From contig CDMY01000077.1 of the NCBI GenBank assembly GCA_001179505.1, forward strand, positions 78,306-142,305: DNA of 64,000 nucleotides. The letters run 5' to 3'. Below are positions 1-10,423 of the stretch, piece by piece; position 1 is the first letter of the stretch, and each line of letters opens with the position of its first letter. The stretch comes from Vitrella brassicaformis. Lineage: Eukaryota > Sar > Vitrellaceae. Made by a program: the position numbers and the translations under genes. The notes beneath the pieces are model-generated. The model was not told the DNA's origin, ran no database searches, and worked only from the letters and a program-made list of their open reading frames with translations.

Positions 1-550
1 GCGGTAGCCATCTCTGGCAGATATCCATTCAGCACTCTCTTCTTTGTAAGAATGAGACAGAGAGGCCTCACACTCGTCATGCACGCCGACTACAGTCATT
101 CATTCGTTTCTCTACTTGCCTGCCTGTCAATGTGATTCCAGGAGAACGTAAAGAGCAGACAGTCCCGCATTCGTATCCGTTCTTTCATCTGATTCGTGCA
201 AGCATGGCCATACGTGTATGCAGATCATCAGCAATGTGTTTGGGTGGAACGGAGCCAGCGACCGACGAGGGGCACCTCTCGGAGCAGGAAGTGGGATGTA
301 CCAGGTGACTTTCTGGCTGCCTGCGTGCCTGCCGGCCTGTCTACCTGCCTGTCTGCACTCAGCAAACGGATAGAAGGTGAACCAATCCGCATAAGTATGT
401 CTTATTGATGCCCTTGTGTGGCCAAAGGAATGGATATACGGGGGAGTTTTCCTAAGAAACGTGAGGGAAGGCAAATGAGGGCGAGGGTGGCGAGGATCAA
501 CGAGCATATGCTGCTCTGCGTGTCTGGATGGTGTGGGGTGGGTGTTGCAG

Positions 551-1706
551 GTTGTCTTCAATGTGGAGGGTACCAATGAGACAAGGGCTCAATGATGTGC
601 TACACATGTCTGTCCGTCCTGCATCCGTGTCTCCCTCCTTCCATTCAGAGAAGGCGTTCATCTGGCATCCCAACGAGGAACACGTAAGACGGCCGATAGA
701 CATACAACAGGCGCAAAAACCTGCAACTCTCTGGCTATCAGGACACCGAGATGTTCTTCCTGTCAGTCGCATAAACAGCAAAGGCAAGGAAATCTATTCC
801 TTCTCTGTCTCTGCCGTCAGGAACAACCTGATAGCCCGAGCTAAAACATGTGCCCGAAATCCGCAGCGCCACCTCAATCACCCACAGAGCAACACCATTC
901 ACAACAATCTCTTCGTCGACTGCGATGTGGGTATTAACCCCGTGGCGCCATCAGGCCAGGACTTCCCTCGCGAGTATTTTGACGTCGACTACAACTTCTA
1001 CATGCTCATGAACCCAGAAGCCAAGGTGGATCGTATGCTCACGTCTCCCGATCTTTTACACTGTCTCCCGATCTTTTACACTGCGCCCATCCGCTGTCTT
1101 CTTCACAGGTTCTGGAGCTGAAACAGGCCGCAGGGACAGAGAAGTACAAGACCCTTGCGGAAATTCGCGAGCAGGAGAGTGGCCTGTGGGTTGAGGGCTG
1201 GGAGACGCATGGCAATGACACGGCCGAGGTTGCCGTGGGCTACAAGGAGGCGGGCCTTCCCCCACGCACGGACAATATCAATGACCGGAGAATCCGCACA
1301 TATGACCCATGTGAGATGCTGCATTCCCCCTCTTGACATTGCGACATTGCAACCTCCCATCTGCTGTCTCTCCTTGTATTTTGTGTGTCAGCATGGTTCG
1401 CGCCCACGTCAGCTCAGCTGAACGCCTCCAATCCAAACTTTCCCGCCGAGGTGGAGCGCCTGCTGCGGCACTTCGATATCTGCATCCCTATAGGACAGGA
1501 CGACACCGTAAGCCACAGATACGCTGACTGATACCATCGAGGCGTAGCGAATGAATTCCACGTACCTTCTTGTCTATGTGCAGACACTTCCGATTGGCCC
1601 TCACTCAGCGACTGCAGAGAAGTGTTTCCTGGGCATAGGATCGCTCGACGGCGAAATGACGGTGCCGACATCTTCGCCAGCTCGTGCACTTCGGGGCAGT
1701 GGTTAG
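551..1706 (+). CDS. beta-helix-like protein, 3' part (5' end not resolved)
   Basis: I do not recognise this gene with certainty. The exons that chain in frame are about 551-569, 647-683, 738-766, 821-1025, 1111-1309, 1391-1510 and 1585-1706, ending in TAG. The 821-1025 exon encodes NTIHNNLFVDCDVGI, an Asn-rich short-turn pattern like the rungs of right-handed parallel beta-helix proteins such as pectate-lyase-like folds. The C-terminal exons (YDPSWFAPTSAQLNA, then RLLRHFDICIPIGQ) have no motif I know. The last four exons join without a frame break, which supports a real gene. Exons upstream of 647 are weak and the true start may lie left of the window. Bases 1-550 show no other gene I can support. 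Confidence 0.5.
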
Positions 1707-2272
1707 GAGTGCGGGTGTGCGAGTGGGGCTGTCTCATTATCGGTAATTTTTATGTCATTGATATTGATATTTTCATAGAGTCAGCAATTTTCGTGTGCGC
1801 GTCTGCATCTGCGTGTGCGTGTGCTTGGTGGGGAGTTTTGAGGGTGTTTAGGTTTGTTGGTACAGCTTGCTTGCGTTGATTAGACGAGAGAGAAGAGACA
1901 CATGAGAAGAACGATGATCGAACGAGTTGAGAGACGGATCAATCAATATAAGGATACATGCCTGCTTTCCGCGTCTCTCTCTCCGTATGCTTGAGCGAGG
2001 CACCAAAGAGCTTACTGCAGGGCTGCTGGCACAGTGTGTGATCTTTGTTCCCTCTGGCAGGGGGAAAGAACAGTGTGGAGGGAATAGAGATCCTCGTGTG
2101 TTGCGACTCATATTCAATGAACGGGCAGAGAATGTGTCTCACCATGATGCATGTCTCGCAACAAAAGTCATTCCATTGTCGCCACTCACCGTCCGTTCGC
2201 ATCTCTCACGTCCACCCATAACTCCCAATCCCTCAAAAACAAACACATCCATCGCGTTCGACGCAACATCCC
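1707..2272. other. convergent intergenic region
   Basis: This 566-bp stretch lies between two convergent genes (stop codons at 1706 on + and 2273 on -). It is relatively AT-rich around 1740-1790 and probably holds both 3' UTRs. I see no coding signal beyond short random frames. Confidence 0.5.
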
Positions 2273-5200
2273 TCAAACAGCAAGAGAGGTGGCCTTCTTC
2301 GGCGTCGCCACTTCCCTCATCTTCACTTTCGAGAGCTGTCGCCGGGCCGCGGCGAGGGGCTCAAACACCTCGTTGATGTAATCCTCGAGCCCTTGCCCTT
2401 TTCGAGGAAGCGGGCACTGCCACTTCCCCTCTGCAACCTCATTCGCCTCAGACTGCCACTCCCCCTCTGCCCGCCCATTCGCCTGAGGTGGTGGTTGCCC
2501 GAGTCGAAGCTTAGGCCTCTCGCGGATCTCTCCCGGCGGCACTCGCTGGACGGGGTGGACCTTGCGGGCCGGGCTGGTTCGCTGGGCTGGTGCAATGATG
2601 GGTCCCTCCGGCGACGGTGCTGGGCGAGAGGGCTGGCGGGTGGACGTGTGTGGTGAGTGATGCCGGAAGGCGTTGAGGCTCTTCGACTTCAGCAGCCTCA
2701 ACGAGTCACGGATCTTCTTGATGTCCTTGTGCGCCGTGCTGCCAGTCGCCTCAGGCGCCCTCTCCTCGCCCACGGGTGCTGTCATGCTGTAGTTGACCGT
2801 GATGTTGGTCTCAGCACCCTGTGCGCCCTCCTTCTCCCCATTCTTAGGGCCATCGACCACGATCATGGGGCCCGCTGGTGATTGCCCTCTCTTCTTCGCC
2901 ACCTTGGCTGCGGCATTGGGACCCCGCGATGGCAGCGGAGCCATGCATCCCGGAGGGACGCGACGCAGGTGGCTCAGAGGGGGCTTTGTGGAGAGAGAAG
3001 CGCTGTGGGTCTTTTTGGGAGCGGGCGAGGGGTGCCGGGAGCCGGATGGGTTATCTTTCGACGGCGTGGCTCGGTTGCGAGACGTCTGCTGGGGACGGGC
3101 TGGGTGGCGGGGCGGCTTAGCCGCGGCTTTGGGTGCACAACTCGGCTTGGTAGGTGGCTGTGTGGGCTCATCCGATGGGTCTGTGTACGGCGGGGGTGGT
3201 GATCCTGCCTGCTTGGGAAGGGGCTGCTGGGACGTCTGCGCCGGCTCGTGCCGCTCAACAATGAGCCTGTTCAATCTGGCCTTGACGTCCGCAGTCCTTG
3301 CCGTAATAAGCCGGAGCATCTCGCAGCTCGACAACTCCTCAGAGCTGCACCAAGAGATAAAGACACAGTATAGGCCCCAACGGAGATCGATCCTTCCTCC
3401 CTTGTCTTGTTCGTACCATTCGTCGGCCATTGGTCCGCACGGTATGGGGGTCGACTCTGCGGCCCTCTCGTGATCCCCCCTTGCTGCCGTCTCTGCCGCT
3501 TCCACCTCCCTCTTCCAGTCGGCTGCCTCCCGCTCCATCAGCGCCTCGAAGTCAGCAGCATCCCTCTCCCACGCCTCCCGCTCTCTCTTGAACTCCTCGT
3601 GCTGCATCTGGGACAGGATGTTGCGTTTGATGGCGTCTCGCCCGCCCTTGACATCCAGCCACTCAGGGTCACGAACGTGCTCGAAATGGCAGATTGGCCG
3701 GCCAACGATGGGCTTCTCGCCGAGCCCAGGGTAGTACCGCTGGTTGGTGCCGTACTTGTCTTTCATCGGTCGACTCTTGTCTCTGACGCCATTGGGGAGG
3801 TGTTGGTTGCTGGTCTCGCTGACGTTATTGTCCTGAGGTGGCGACAGCTGGGCTGGCGGAGGGGGGAATGGGCCCGATGTGGGCTCCTGGGACGGCTCGG
3901 CCCGTGTGGGGCTGGTGGCTGACTCCTTGTATGGCTGCTGCTGCTTGGAGACCCAGAATGAGGGGCCGCCATACTTGGCTACAAGCGCATTGAGATCAGC
4001 CTGAACGGAAAGACAACGAGGGTAAGGATGACGTGAGAACAGACAGCTCTCTCTCTCTGTCTCTGTGTGTGTGTGTGTGTGTGTGTGGAGGTTGCTGTTG
4101 TTTACTGACCCGCTCGCTGTCACTGACTGGCTTTGGCTGAGGCTTCAGGGAGGAAAACAAGCCCTTGTTCGCCTCCAGCCAGGCGTTGAAGGCCTTGGAG
4201 TTGAGGTACTGCGGGTTGTACCTGTCCAGGGGGACGGGCTCGCCGTCCGCCAGACCTTGACACGCCACGGTCAACGAATGCTGCACACTCAACAGAGAGA
4301 CATCAGTTCATTTTGCAGTCCTGGTCGGCATCCGTCTGTGTGCGTCTGTGTGCGCGCTCACCCCTTTGAACATGAATCGGATGTCTTTGGGTGTGTACTT
4401 GTCCCCCTCACTTGGCTGGAATCCCCAGTCACTCCAGTCCTTCCCCTCCCGCTGCCGCCGGTGGGGTGGTTGTTGTTGTCCCTCGTTGCGAAGGGAAGTG
4501 TCGGGGTCCCGTGGCGGGTACGGAAGAAGGCAGTAGGGCGACGGGTTGGTTGGGGAGTCGCAGCCAGCGCGAGCATACAGCTTGTTGGTGGAGTATCCGT
4601 TCGAGAAGCGGTAGCTGGTGGGGTCGGGCATGTATGTCGGTGTCGGCCTGCTGAAGCCAGTGGTGGTGCGTGTGCGCGGTGCAGGGGGGAAGTCGTTGCC
4701 ATTGGCGGGCGATCGGCCTTGAGAGGGCGGCTGGGGTTTGGCCTGTCGCTGCAGCTGCTGCAGGGACGTCACCTGCGCCTCAAGCCTCCCACCCGCGTCC
4801 TCAGCTATAGGTGAGTACATGTCCTGAATGGTGCACAGCACATGCACATCAGCAGAGGCACGGACCGTGTTGCGGAAGGCTCGCTCACCGGCACACGATT
4901 GAATGGTTCTCGCTGCCCGTTCTGCACCTCATCTGAAGGACTCCTCTCTAGTGAAGCACAGACACAGAGAGCCCATTGCACTATCCGTCCGCCTCGTCAC
5001 GTCCTTCCCACCTCCTTGCTCACCATGTGACAATGAATGTGACGCCCTGTGGCTCGTCCTGAGCTGCGTCTCCCGAGGCCGCGCTGCCGGGTGCGTTGGG
5101 GGGAGCGGTGGTCTGGACTTGCAGGCCCTGGGTGGCTGGGCAACGGACGGGGCTGCCTTCGTATTAAGGGACTTCACGCCCTCGATTTGACCTGACAGTC

Positions 5201-7114
5201 AAGCAGACAGAGACATCAACATGGTGCCGTGCATGTGGTCTTGTGTGACCATTTTCGTCACCTACCATGGTGGGCGAGGGATTCCACGTGAGCACGGTCC
5301 TCTTGCTCTTGTCGCCGCGGGCGTGGGATCGACATTTTCAGACGTGGACGTCCCTCCTTGGACGGCGCCTCGGGCCTCTTCTCATCTTTTCTTGCCCGCT
5401 CGTGCTGCTGAAGTGCTCTGAGCTTCTCCTCAGTTCGGCGACACGCGTTAATCTCCTGCGCAAGCTGCCGAATCGCCGTCGCTGTATCGTCTCCATGAGT
5501 GGATGTTTGGATGGCGACGGTCTCGGATGTCCTTCGGGGGGGTGTCGGGGCGGACGGTGGCTGTGGGCGAGGGGGCTCGGCCGTCTGCACGGCTGTCTCT
5601 TGCATATCTGGGTGCGGGGGCTGCCGGTCGATCCATTCACGCAGTGCCTCGCCGATCCTCTCCTCCTGTAGGGCCTCCCTGTCCTCCTCCCTCTGCCCCT
5701 CATCGGCTGTCACCGAGGCGTCTTGAACCACCCTGACGTGTCGTGACTGGTCGTGGTTGCAGACCTCGGGATGGACGTATGCCGATGTGTCGAGCCACGC
5801 GGCTGCTGCTGGGGCGGGAAGCTTCTTTACCTGACTGCCCAACTCCCTGGGTCGATGCTCCTGCCTTGGGCGGAAGTGAGTGGGTGCAGGCCACTCAGCG
5901 GGCGACGTCTTCACAATCCTCGGCCGCTGCACGTCTGCGTAGGGATAGCGCTGGAGGGCAGCGTCAGGGACGGTGGCATGGCGGGCATCGTCGATGACGA
6001 GCAGAGGCGGCGAGTTCGGCTCATTGTCGAGCTGGACCTGCAGCGCCACGTCGCGCCGGGGTCTCGCTGCCACCTGCCCGGCAGCCCACACCAGCCGAGG
6101 GCTGCCGAAGGCCAACTGTGTCTCCAAACCTTCCACGTTGCGATCGACAGAGGGCGAGCACTGCACCGCCCTGTCCACGTGGACCACTCGTGCCTGTTGG
6201 CTCGTCTCCTCGTGTGTCTCCTCGGGCAGCGCCACCGGGTCTGCAGGCTTGAGAGGGGGCGGGGGCGGGAGGGGCATCGCGCCCGGTGGACGTATGAGTG
6301 GCTCCAAGCTCTTCAGAGCAGCACGAGAGGTGGCCTTCTTCGGCGGCGCCACTCCCCTCATCTTCACTGACGAGAGCTGTCGCCGGGCCGCGGCGAGGGG
6401 CTCAAACACCTCGTTGATGTAATCCTCGAGCGCTTGCCCTTTTCGAATGGGCGGGCACTGCCACTCCCCCTCTGCCGCCTCATTCGCCTCACACTGCCAC
6501 TTCCCCTCTGCCGCCTCATTCGCCTCGGGTGGTGGTTGCCCGAGTCGAAGCTTAGGCCTCTCGCGGATCTCGCCCGGCGGCACTCGCTGGACGGGGTGGA
6601 CCTTGCGGGCTGGGCTGGTTGGCTGGGCTGGTGCAATGATGGGGCCCTCCGGCGACGGTGCTGGGCGAGAGGGCTGGCGGCTGGGTGGTAGAATCTGGTG
6701 GCGAGACGGCCTGCCCTTCGTCGTCACGCCGCGGGGATTCTCCATGTTCTCTGTACAGGACATGCACATTGCATAACATCATCTAATCGGTGGCCTGTGC
6801 GCCGTCCATGCGTCTCCACGCTCACCTGCTTCGCTCGTCCGCATGCGGCGTGTCCGCCTTTGCAAATCAAAAAAATACGCATGTTGTTGCAAATCTCCTT
6901 GGAAGTGTGGCCGCATCGTGCGCTCGACTTCGCACAACAGCCTCTTTTTCACTGTGGGGAAACGCGAGCTGGGGGGCGTCTTCCGGCTTGGCCGTCTTCC
7001 GCTCGCAAGCTCGCTATTTCGAAAAAGAGCTGGCTGCCGTGCGTGCCGATCAAACTCCCACACCGCAGCACCTTCTTCTTCATCCGTGGGCTCAAAACAG
7101 GAAGGCGGCGTCAT
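2273..7114 (-). CDS. large proline-rich protein with terminal 118-residue repeats
   Basis: Seven exons chain in phase on the minus strand: 7114-6826, 6750-5266, 5191-5024, 4932-4889, 4823-4362, 4280-4110 and 4000-2273, giving 1448 residues. The N-terminal exon is acidic then basic. Residues ~100-650 are Pro/Arg-rich. The better-folded part is residues ~670-1010, with sequences such as GWGF-like DWSDWGFQPSEG, KYTPKDIRFMFKG and LDRYNPQYLNSKAFNAWLE. A charged helical stretch rich in Glu, Arg and Ala follows (EEFKREREAWERDAADFEAL). Near-identical segments of about 118 residues occupy residues ~120-238 and ~1327-1445. No known domain is recognised, and cytoskeletal or scaffold roles would be guesses. 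Start: first ATG of an exon that joins in phase. A split into two genes is possible but not needed. Confidence 0.72.
2284..2639 (-). repeat. 356-bp direct repeat, copy 1 (C-terminal coding)
   Basis: This copy encodes the last ~118 residues of the 2273-7114 gene. It aligns without gaps to 6325-6680 at a constant offset of 4041 bp, with about 23 mismatches by hand count (about 93% identity). Confidence 0.9.
6325..6680 (-). repeat. 356-bp direct repeat, copy 2 (N-terminal coding)
   Basis: Partner of 2284-2639 in the same orientation and reading frame, encoding residues ~120-238 of the same protein. Both copies contain EDYINEVFEPLAAARRQLS and a duplicated EANEAAEGEWQ-type unit. Confidence 0.9.
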
Positions 7115-7485
7115 TTCGGCGGTTGACTTCCTAACGGCCGTTGGTGCGAATGGCGGATCCTTGAAGGCAGAGGATGGAGCTCGGCAGCGCCAGCCTGGGG
7201 GGCGCGATGTGCTGATGCTGCCAAACGGGGATGAAGCGCGGCAGCAGCCGAGAACTGCTTCCTTGATCTATCAATTCCAGCAGCATGGCGGCTGACAAGC
7301 AGCATTCGTGAGAGGTATCAGTTCCCTCTTCCTAAGGACATTATTGTTCGTCTGCTGCCAGTTCGTCGGATGATCATCAGCAGCCGGGCCCATCTGCCGC
7401 TGTTGTGGTTGGTGTCCTCTTGTCAGCTACCATTACTCTCCGGTATCGTCTGGGCCCCTCCCCCTTCCCCCTTCGTGCCTTCCTC
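7115..7485. promoter_or_regulatory. shared upstream region of two divergent genes
   Basis: These 371 bp separate the start of the minus-strand proline-rich gene (7114) from the first ATG of the plus-strand coiled-coil gene (7486). They should hold both promoters and 5' UTRs. I see no clear TATA box. Short open frames here are not supported. Confidence 0.4.
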
Positions 7486-10423
7486 ATGAGCCAAACACCC
7501 GGGGGAGGGCCGGGAGGGGCAGGCACCGAACGACAACCCACCGACGCGTCGACTGCGGCCGGGGCTGAGCCACGCACTCAACGGACAAGGACGCTCTTCT
7601 CGCGGCTGCCGTTCCCCGCACCCCTGCAGGCCGAGCCGGCCCTCTCTCGCCCTCCCCCCTCCTCTCACCCACCGCCGTCCGAGTCCGAAGGTGCCATGCC
7701 ACCAGAGGTGACCCCGCCGCACCCATCGACACCTGCCCGTGCTGCGGCGGTGCGTGTGCCGCTCCCTCCCCCATCCCCGGTGCCCATCCACTTCCCTGGG
7801 CGTGACACGACGGGTCGGCCTGTGGCGGGCCCATCGAGGCCACCTCCGCCTCCCCCGGGGTTTGGCTCGTCCCCCTCGTCGTCACAGGACACTGAGGAAG
7901 ACCCCAACGTCATACGCAGGAGGTATGCATGGATGAATGGATGAATGAATGGCAGCCGGGAGGAGTGTTAGTGGATTGTTGTGTGCGCGAATGGGTGGTG
8001 TGGTGTGGTGTGTGTAGGATGCTCGAGGCGGAGGGTGCGGTGGATTCGCTGCGGCAGGAGGTGAGGGCGCTGCAGACCTCCTATGACAAACAGACCGAGG
8101 ACCTCAACAAGCTGCTCAACGAGAACCTATCCCTCAGGCAGATGGACCTATCAGCGGTACGCACAACCACCCCCCACGCCCACTCACTCACAGCACGCCC
8201 CATACCTCCGCCGTCTGTCTCATCATCAATGCAGGGCCAGGTGCCGCGTCTGCTAGAGGAGAATCGCGCATTGCAGCAGCAGATCGACGGCCAGGCGGCG
8301 CAGCTGGAGGCGCTCAGGAAGGAGAACAGCGACCTCCGCAGCCACCGTGAGAAGGGCGAGGCGCAATTCAGCGGGCTGCTGACCGAGAACTTTAACCTCC
8401 GCATGGCCGAGCAGACGTGGGCGGTGCGGCGAAGCCACCTGGAGGCACAGCTGGAGAACGAGAAGAGGCAGAGACAGCAGCTGCAGGAAGAGAATGAGAA
8501 GCTGGAGGGCCGGTAGGTGTCGAGCCGGGCAGAGGGAGGCATCCATGGACGTACGTCATTGTCTATGTTTGTGTCTGTCTGTGTGTGGATGTCAGTTGGG
8601 AGGAGTTGCAGCGAGCGACATGGGCGCTTGCCTCCGAGAAGGAGCAGCTCGAGCGACGGCTCGACCAGTACTCACGCACCCTCCAGGACATGAGGCAACA
8701 AGCCGACACCAGAGCACAGGAGGTACCAACCACACACACGTCACCCGCACACCACCACTACCACCACCACCACCACCATACACAGTGACTGTGTCTTTGT
8801 CTGTGGCTCTCTTCCTCAGCCCCCGCCGCCCCCTCCCCTGACGGCCGTGTCTCCCGGTCTGACCCCAATCCCCTCCCCCCTCCCCTCGCCCAGCCGAGTG
8901 TCTGTCCTGCCGTCACAGGCAGGCGACCTCTTCTACGGCCTCGGACGCACCGGCACCTCGCCCCCACCTCCACCCTTCCCGGCGTACGGGCGGGTGCCTC
9001 TGGCGGGCGGTCTGAGGTCGCCCGGCGCCGCTTTGGGGTTCGCTGTGCCGTCGACTGAGAGGAAGCTGTCGGGCAATGTGGCCAAGCTCAACGTCTTCCT
9101 GCTGAATGTCTGCAAGTACGTTTGTGTCTGATGGGGGGGGGGGGGGNNNNNNNNNNNNNNNNNNNNNNNNNNNNNNNNNNNNNNNNNNNNNNNNNNNNNN
9201 NNNNNNNNNNNNNNNNNNNNNNNNNNNNNNNNNNNNNNNNNNNNNNNNNNNNNNNNNNNNNNNNNNNNNNNNNNNNNNNNNNNNNNNNNNNNNNNNNNNN
9301 NNNNNNNNNNNNNNNNNNNNNNNNNNNNNNNNNNNNNNNNNNNNNNNNNNNNNNNNNNNNNNNNNNNNNNNNNNNNNNNNNNNNNNNNNNNNNNNNNNNN
9401 NNNNNNNNNNNNNNNNNNNNNNNNNNNNNNNNNNNNNNNNNNNNNNGTGGAGGCGTGATATCGCGTGTGGCGCGTGTTATTGCAGGGTGAGGAAGAAGCA
9501 GCAGCCGATGCGTTGGCAGATCCTGAGCAACGACGACGAGAAACATCCTTTGTTCCGGGCGGTGGTGGAGTTCCCGCCCCTCCCTGGCGTGTCGCCTATC
9601 GAGGGCGACTGGCAACCCAACAAAATGCAGGCGAAGGAAGACGCAAGCCTCAGGTACACACGCGCACCACAAACCAGGCAGCATGCCGACATATATCTTT
9701 GTGTGTCCATGCAGGGCCTTGGAGTTTTTGGAGAGCGTCCGCACGCACATCGGTGCGTTCACGTCACCTCCCTCCCAGGCAGCCACCCCCTCACCCCAGC
9801 GCCCGTCCGCCCCCCTCGAACAACCAGCACCACCACCAGGCCCTCCGCCATCATACTCATTCGCAGCCCAGCCCGGGCCCCCCACACCCGCCCCCGTCCC
9901 TCCCCTCACCACGCCAACCCAGCCGCCCCCGCCGCCCCACGCACATCCCCTCGGTGTGGGCTTCCCGTTCGCGTCCATCCCCAAGTCGCTGGCCACACTC
10001 GCGTCGCTGCTCACAGGCCCGTCGACAAGGACGGAGGAGGGGGCGATGGGACCACTAGGCGGCCCCTCACTGCCGGAGGGCATGATGCAGGGACCCTCCC
10101 AGGCCAGCACCGGCACGGCCACGCCCAGCTTCGAGTGGTCATACTTCGCCACGCAGCCGCCCTTCAGCCGGTCGGCGACGTCGACAAGCTGGTCGCCAGG
10201 CCGCGGGCAGCGCCCGGGGCCGCTTCATCCAAGGGGACCATCGTCTGCGCCTCGCCCCGTGAGCGTGCCGCCCTCGCCCCCCCTCACGCCGAGTGACCGT
10301 GCGACGTCGTCGTTTCCCACGCCGCCGTCTGGCCAGCGGCCGGGCGACTGCTTGGAAGAGGAAAGCAGTGACGAGGACGAGCAACTGCAGCAGCAGCAGC
10401 AGAGTGGGGAGGAGGGGACGTAA
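7486..10423 (+). CDS. proline-rich coiled-coil protein
   Basis: Seven exons chain in phase: 7486-7922, 8018-8156, 8235-8512, 8596-8722, 8820-9115, 9486-9653 and 9715-10423, for 717 residues. Residues 1-145 are Pro/Ser-rich. Residues ~146-325 form a heptad-like coiled coil with repeated LxxEN and LLxEN units (LLNENLSLRQ, LLEENRALQQQ, LLTENFNLRMAE). A short globular part follows (KLNVFLLNVCK, PMRWQILSNDDEKHPLF, VVEFPPLPGVSPIEGDW). The C-terminus is a Pro-rich tail ending in an acidic and poly-Gln stretch. The pattern resembles centrosomal or cytoskeletal scaffolds in general, but no family is recognised. The intron between 9115 and 9486 contains the assembly gap. An extra exon hidden there cannot be excluded, although the flanking exons already join in phase. 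Confidence 0.8.
9147..9446. other. assembly gap of 300 N
   Basis: Exactly 300 unknown bases follow a G homopolymer and lie inside an intron of the 7486-10423 gene. A round number suggests a fixed-size or estimated scaffold gap. Confidence 0.98.

Noticed and set aside
6790-7295. Plus-strand genes upstream of 7486
   Set aside because: Two overlapping frames compete here, but the minus-strand frame joins in phase to the large gene through a good donor at 6826, so this is its first exon and promoter.
9088-10152. Long minus-strand and plus-strand frames over the N gap
   Set aside because: They run through unknown bases and are shadows of the coiled-coil gene on the plus strand.
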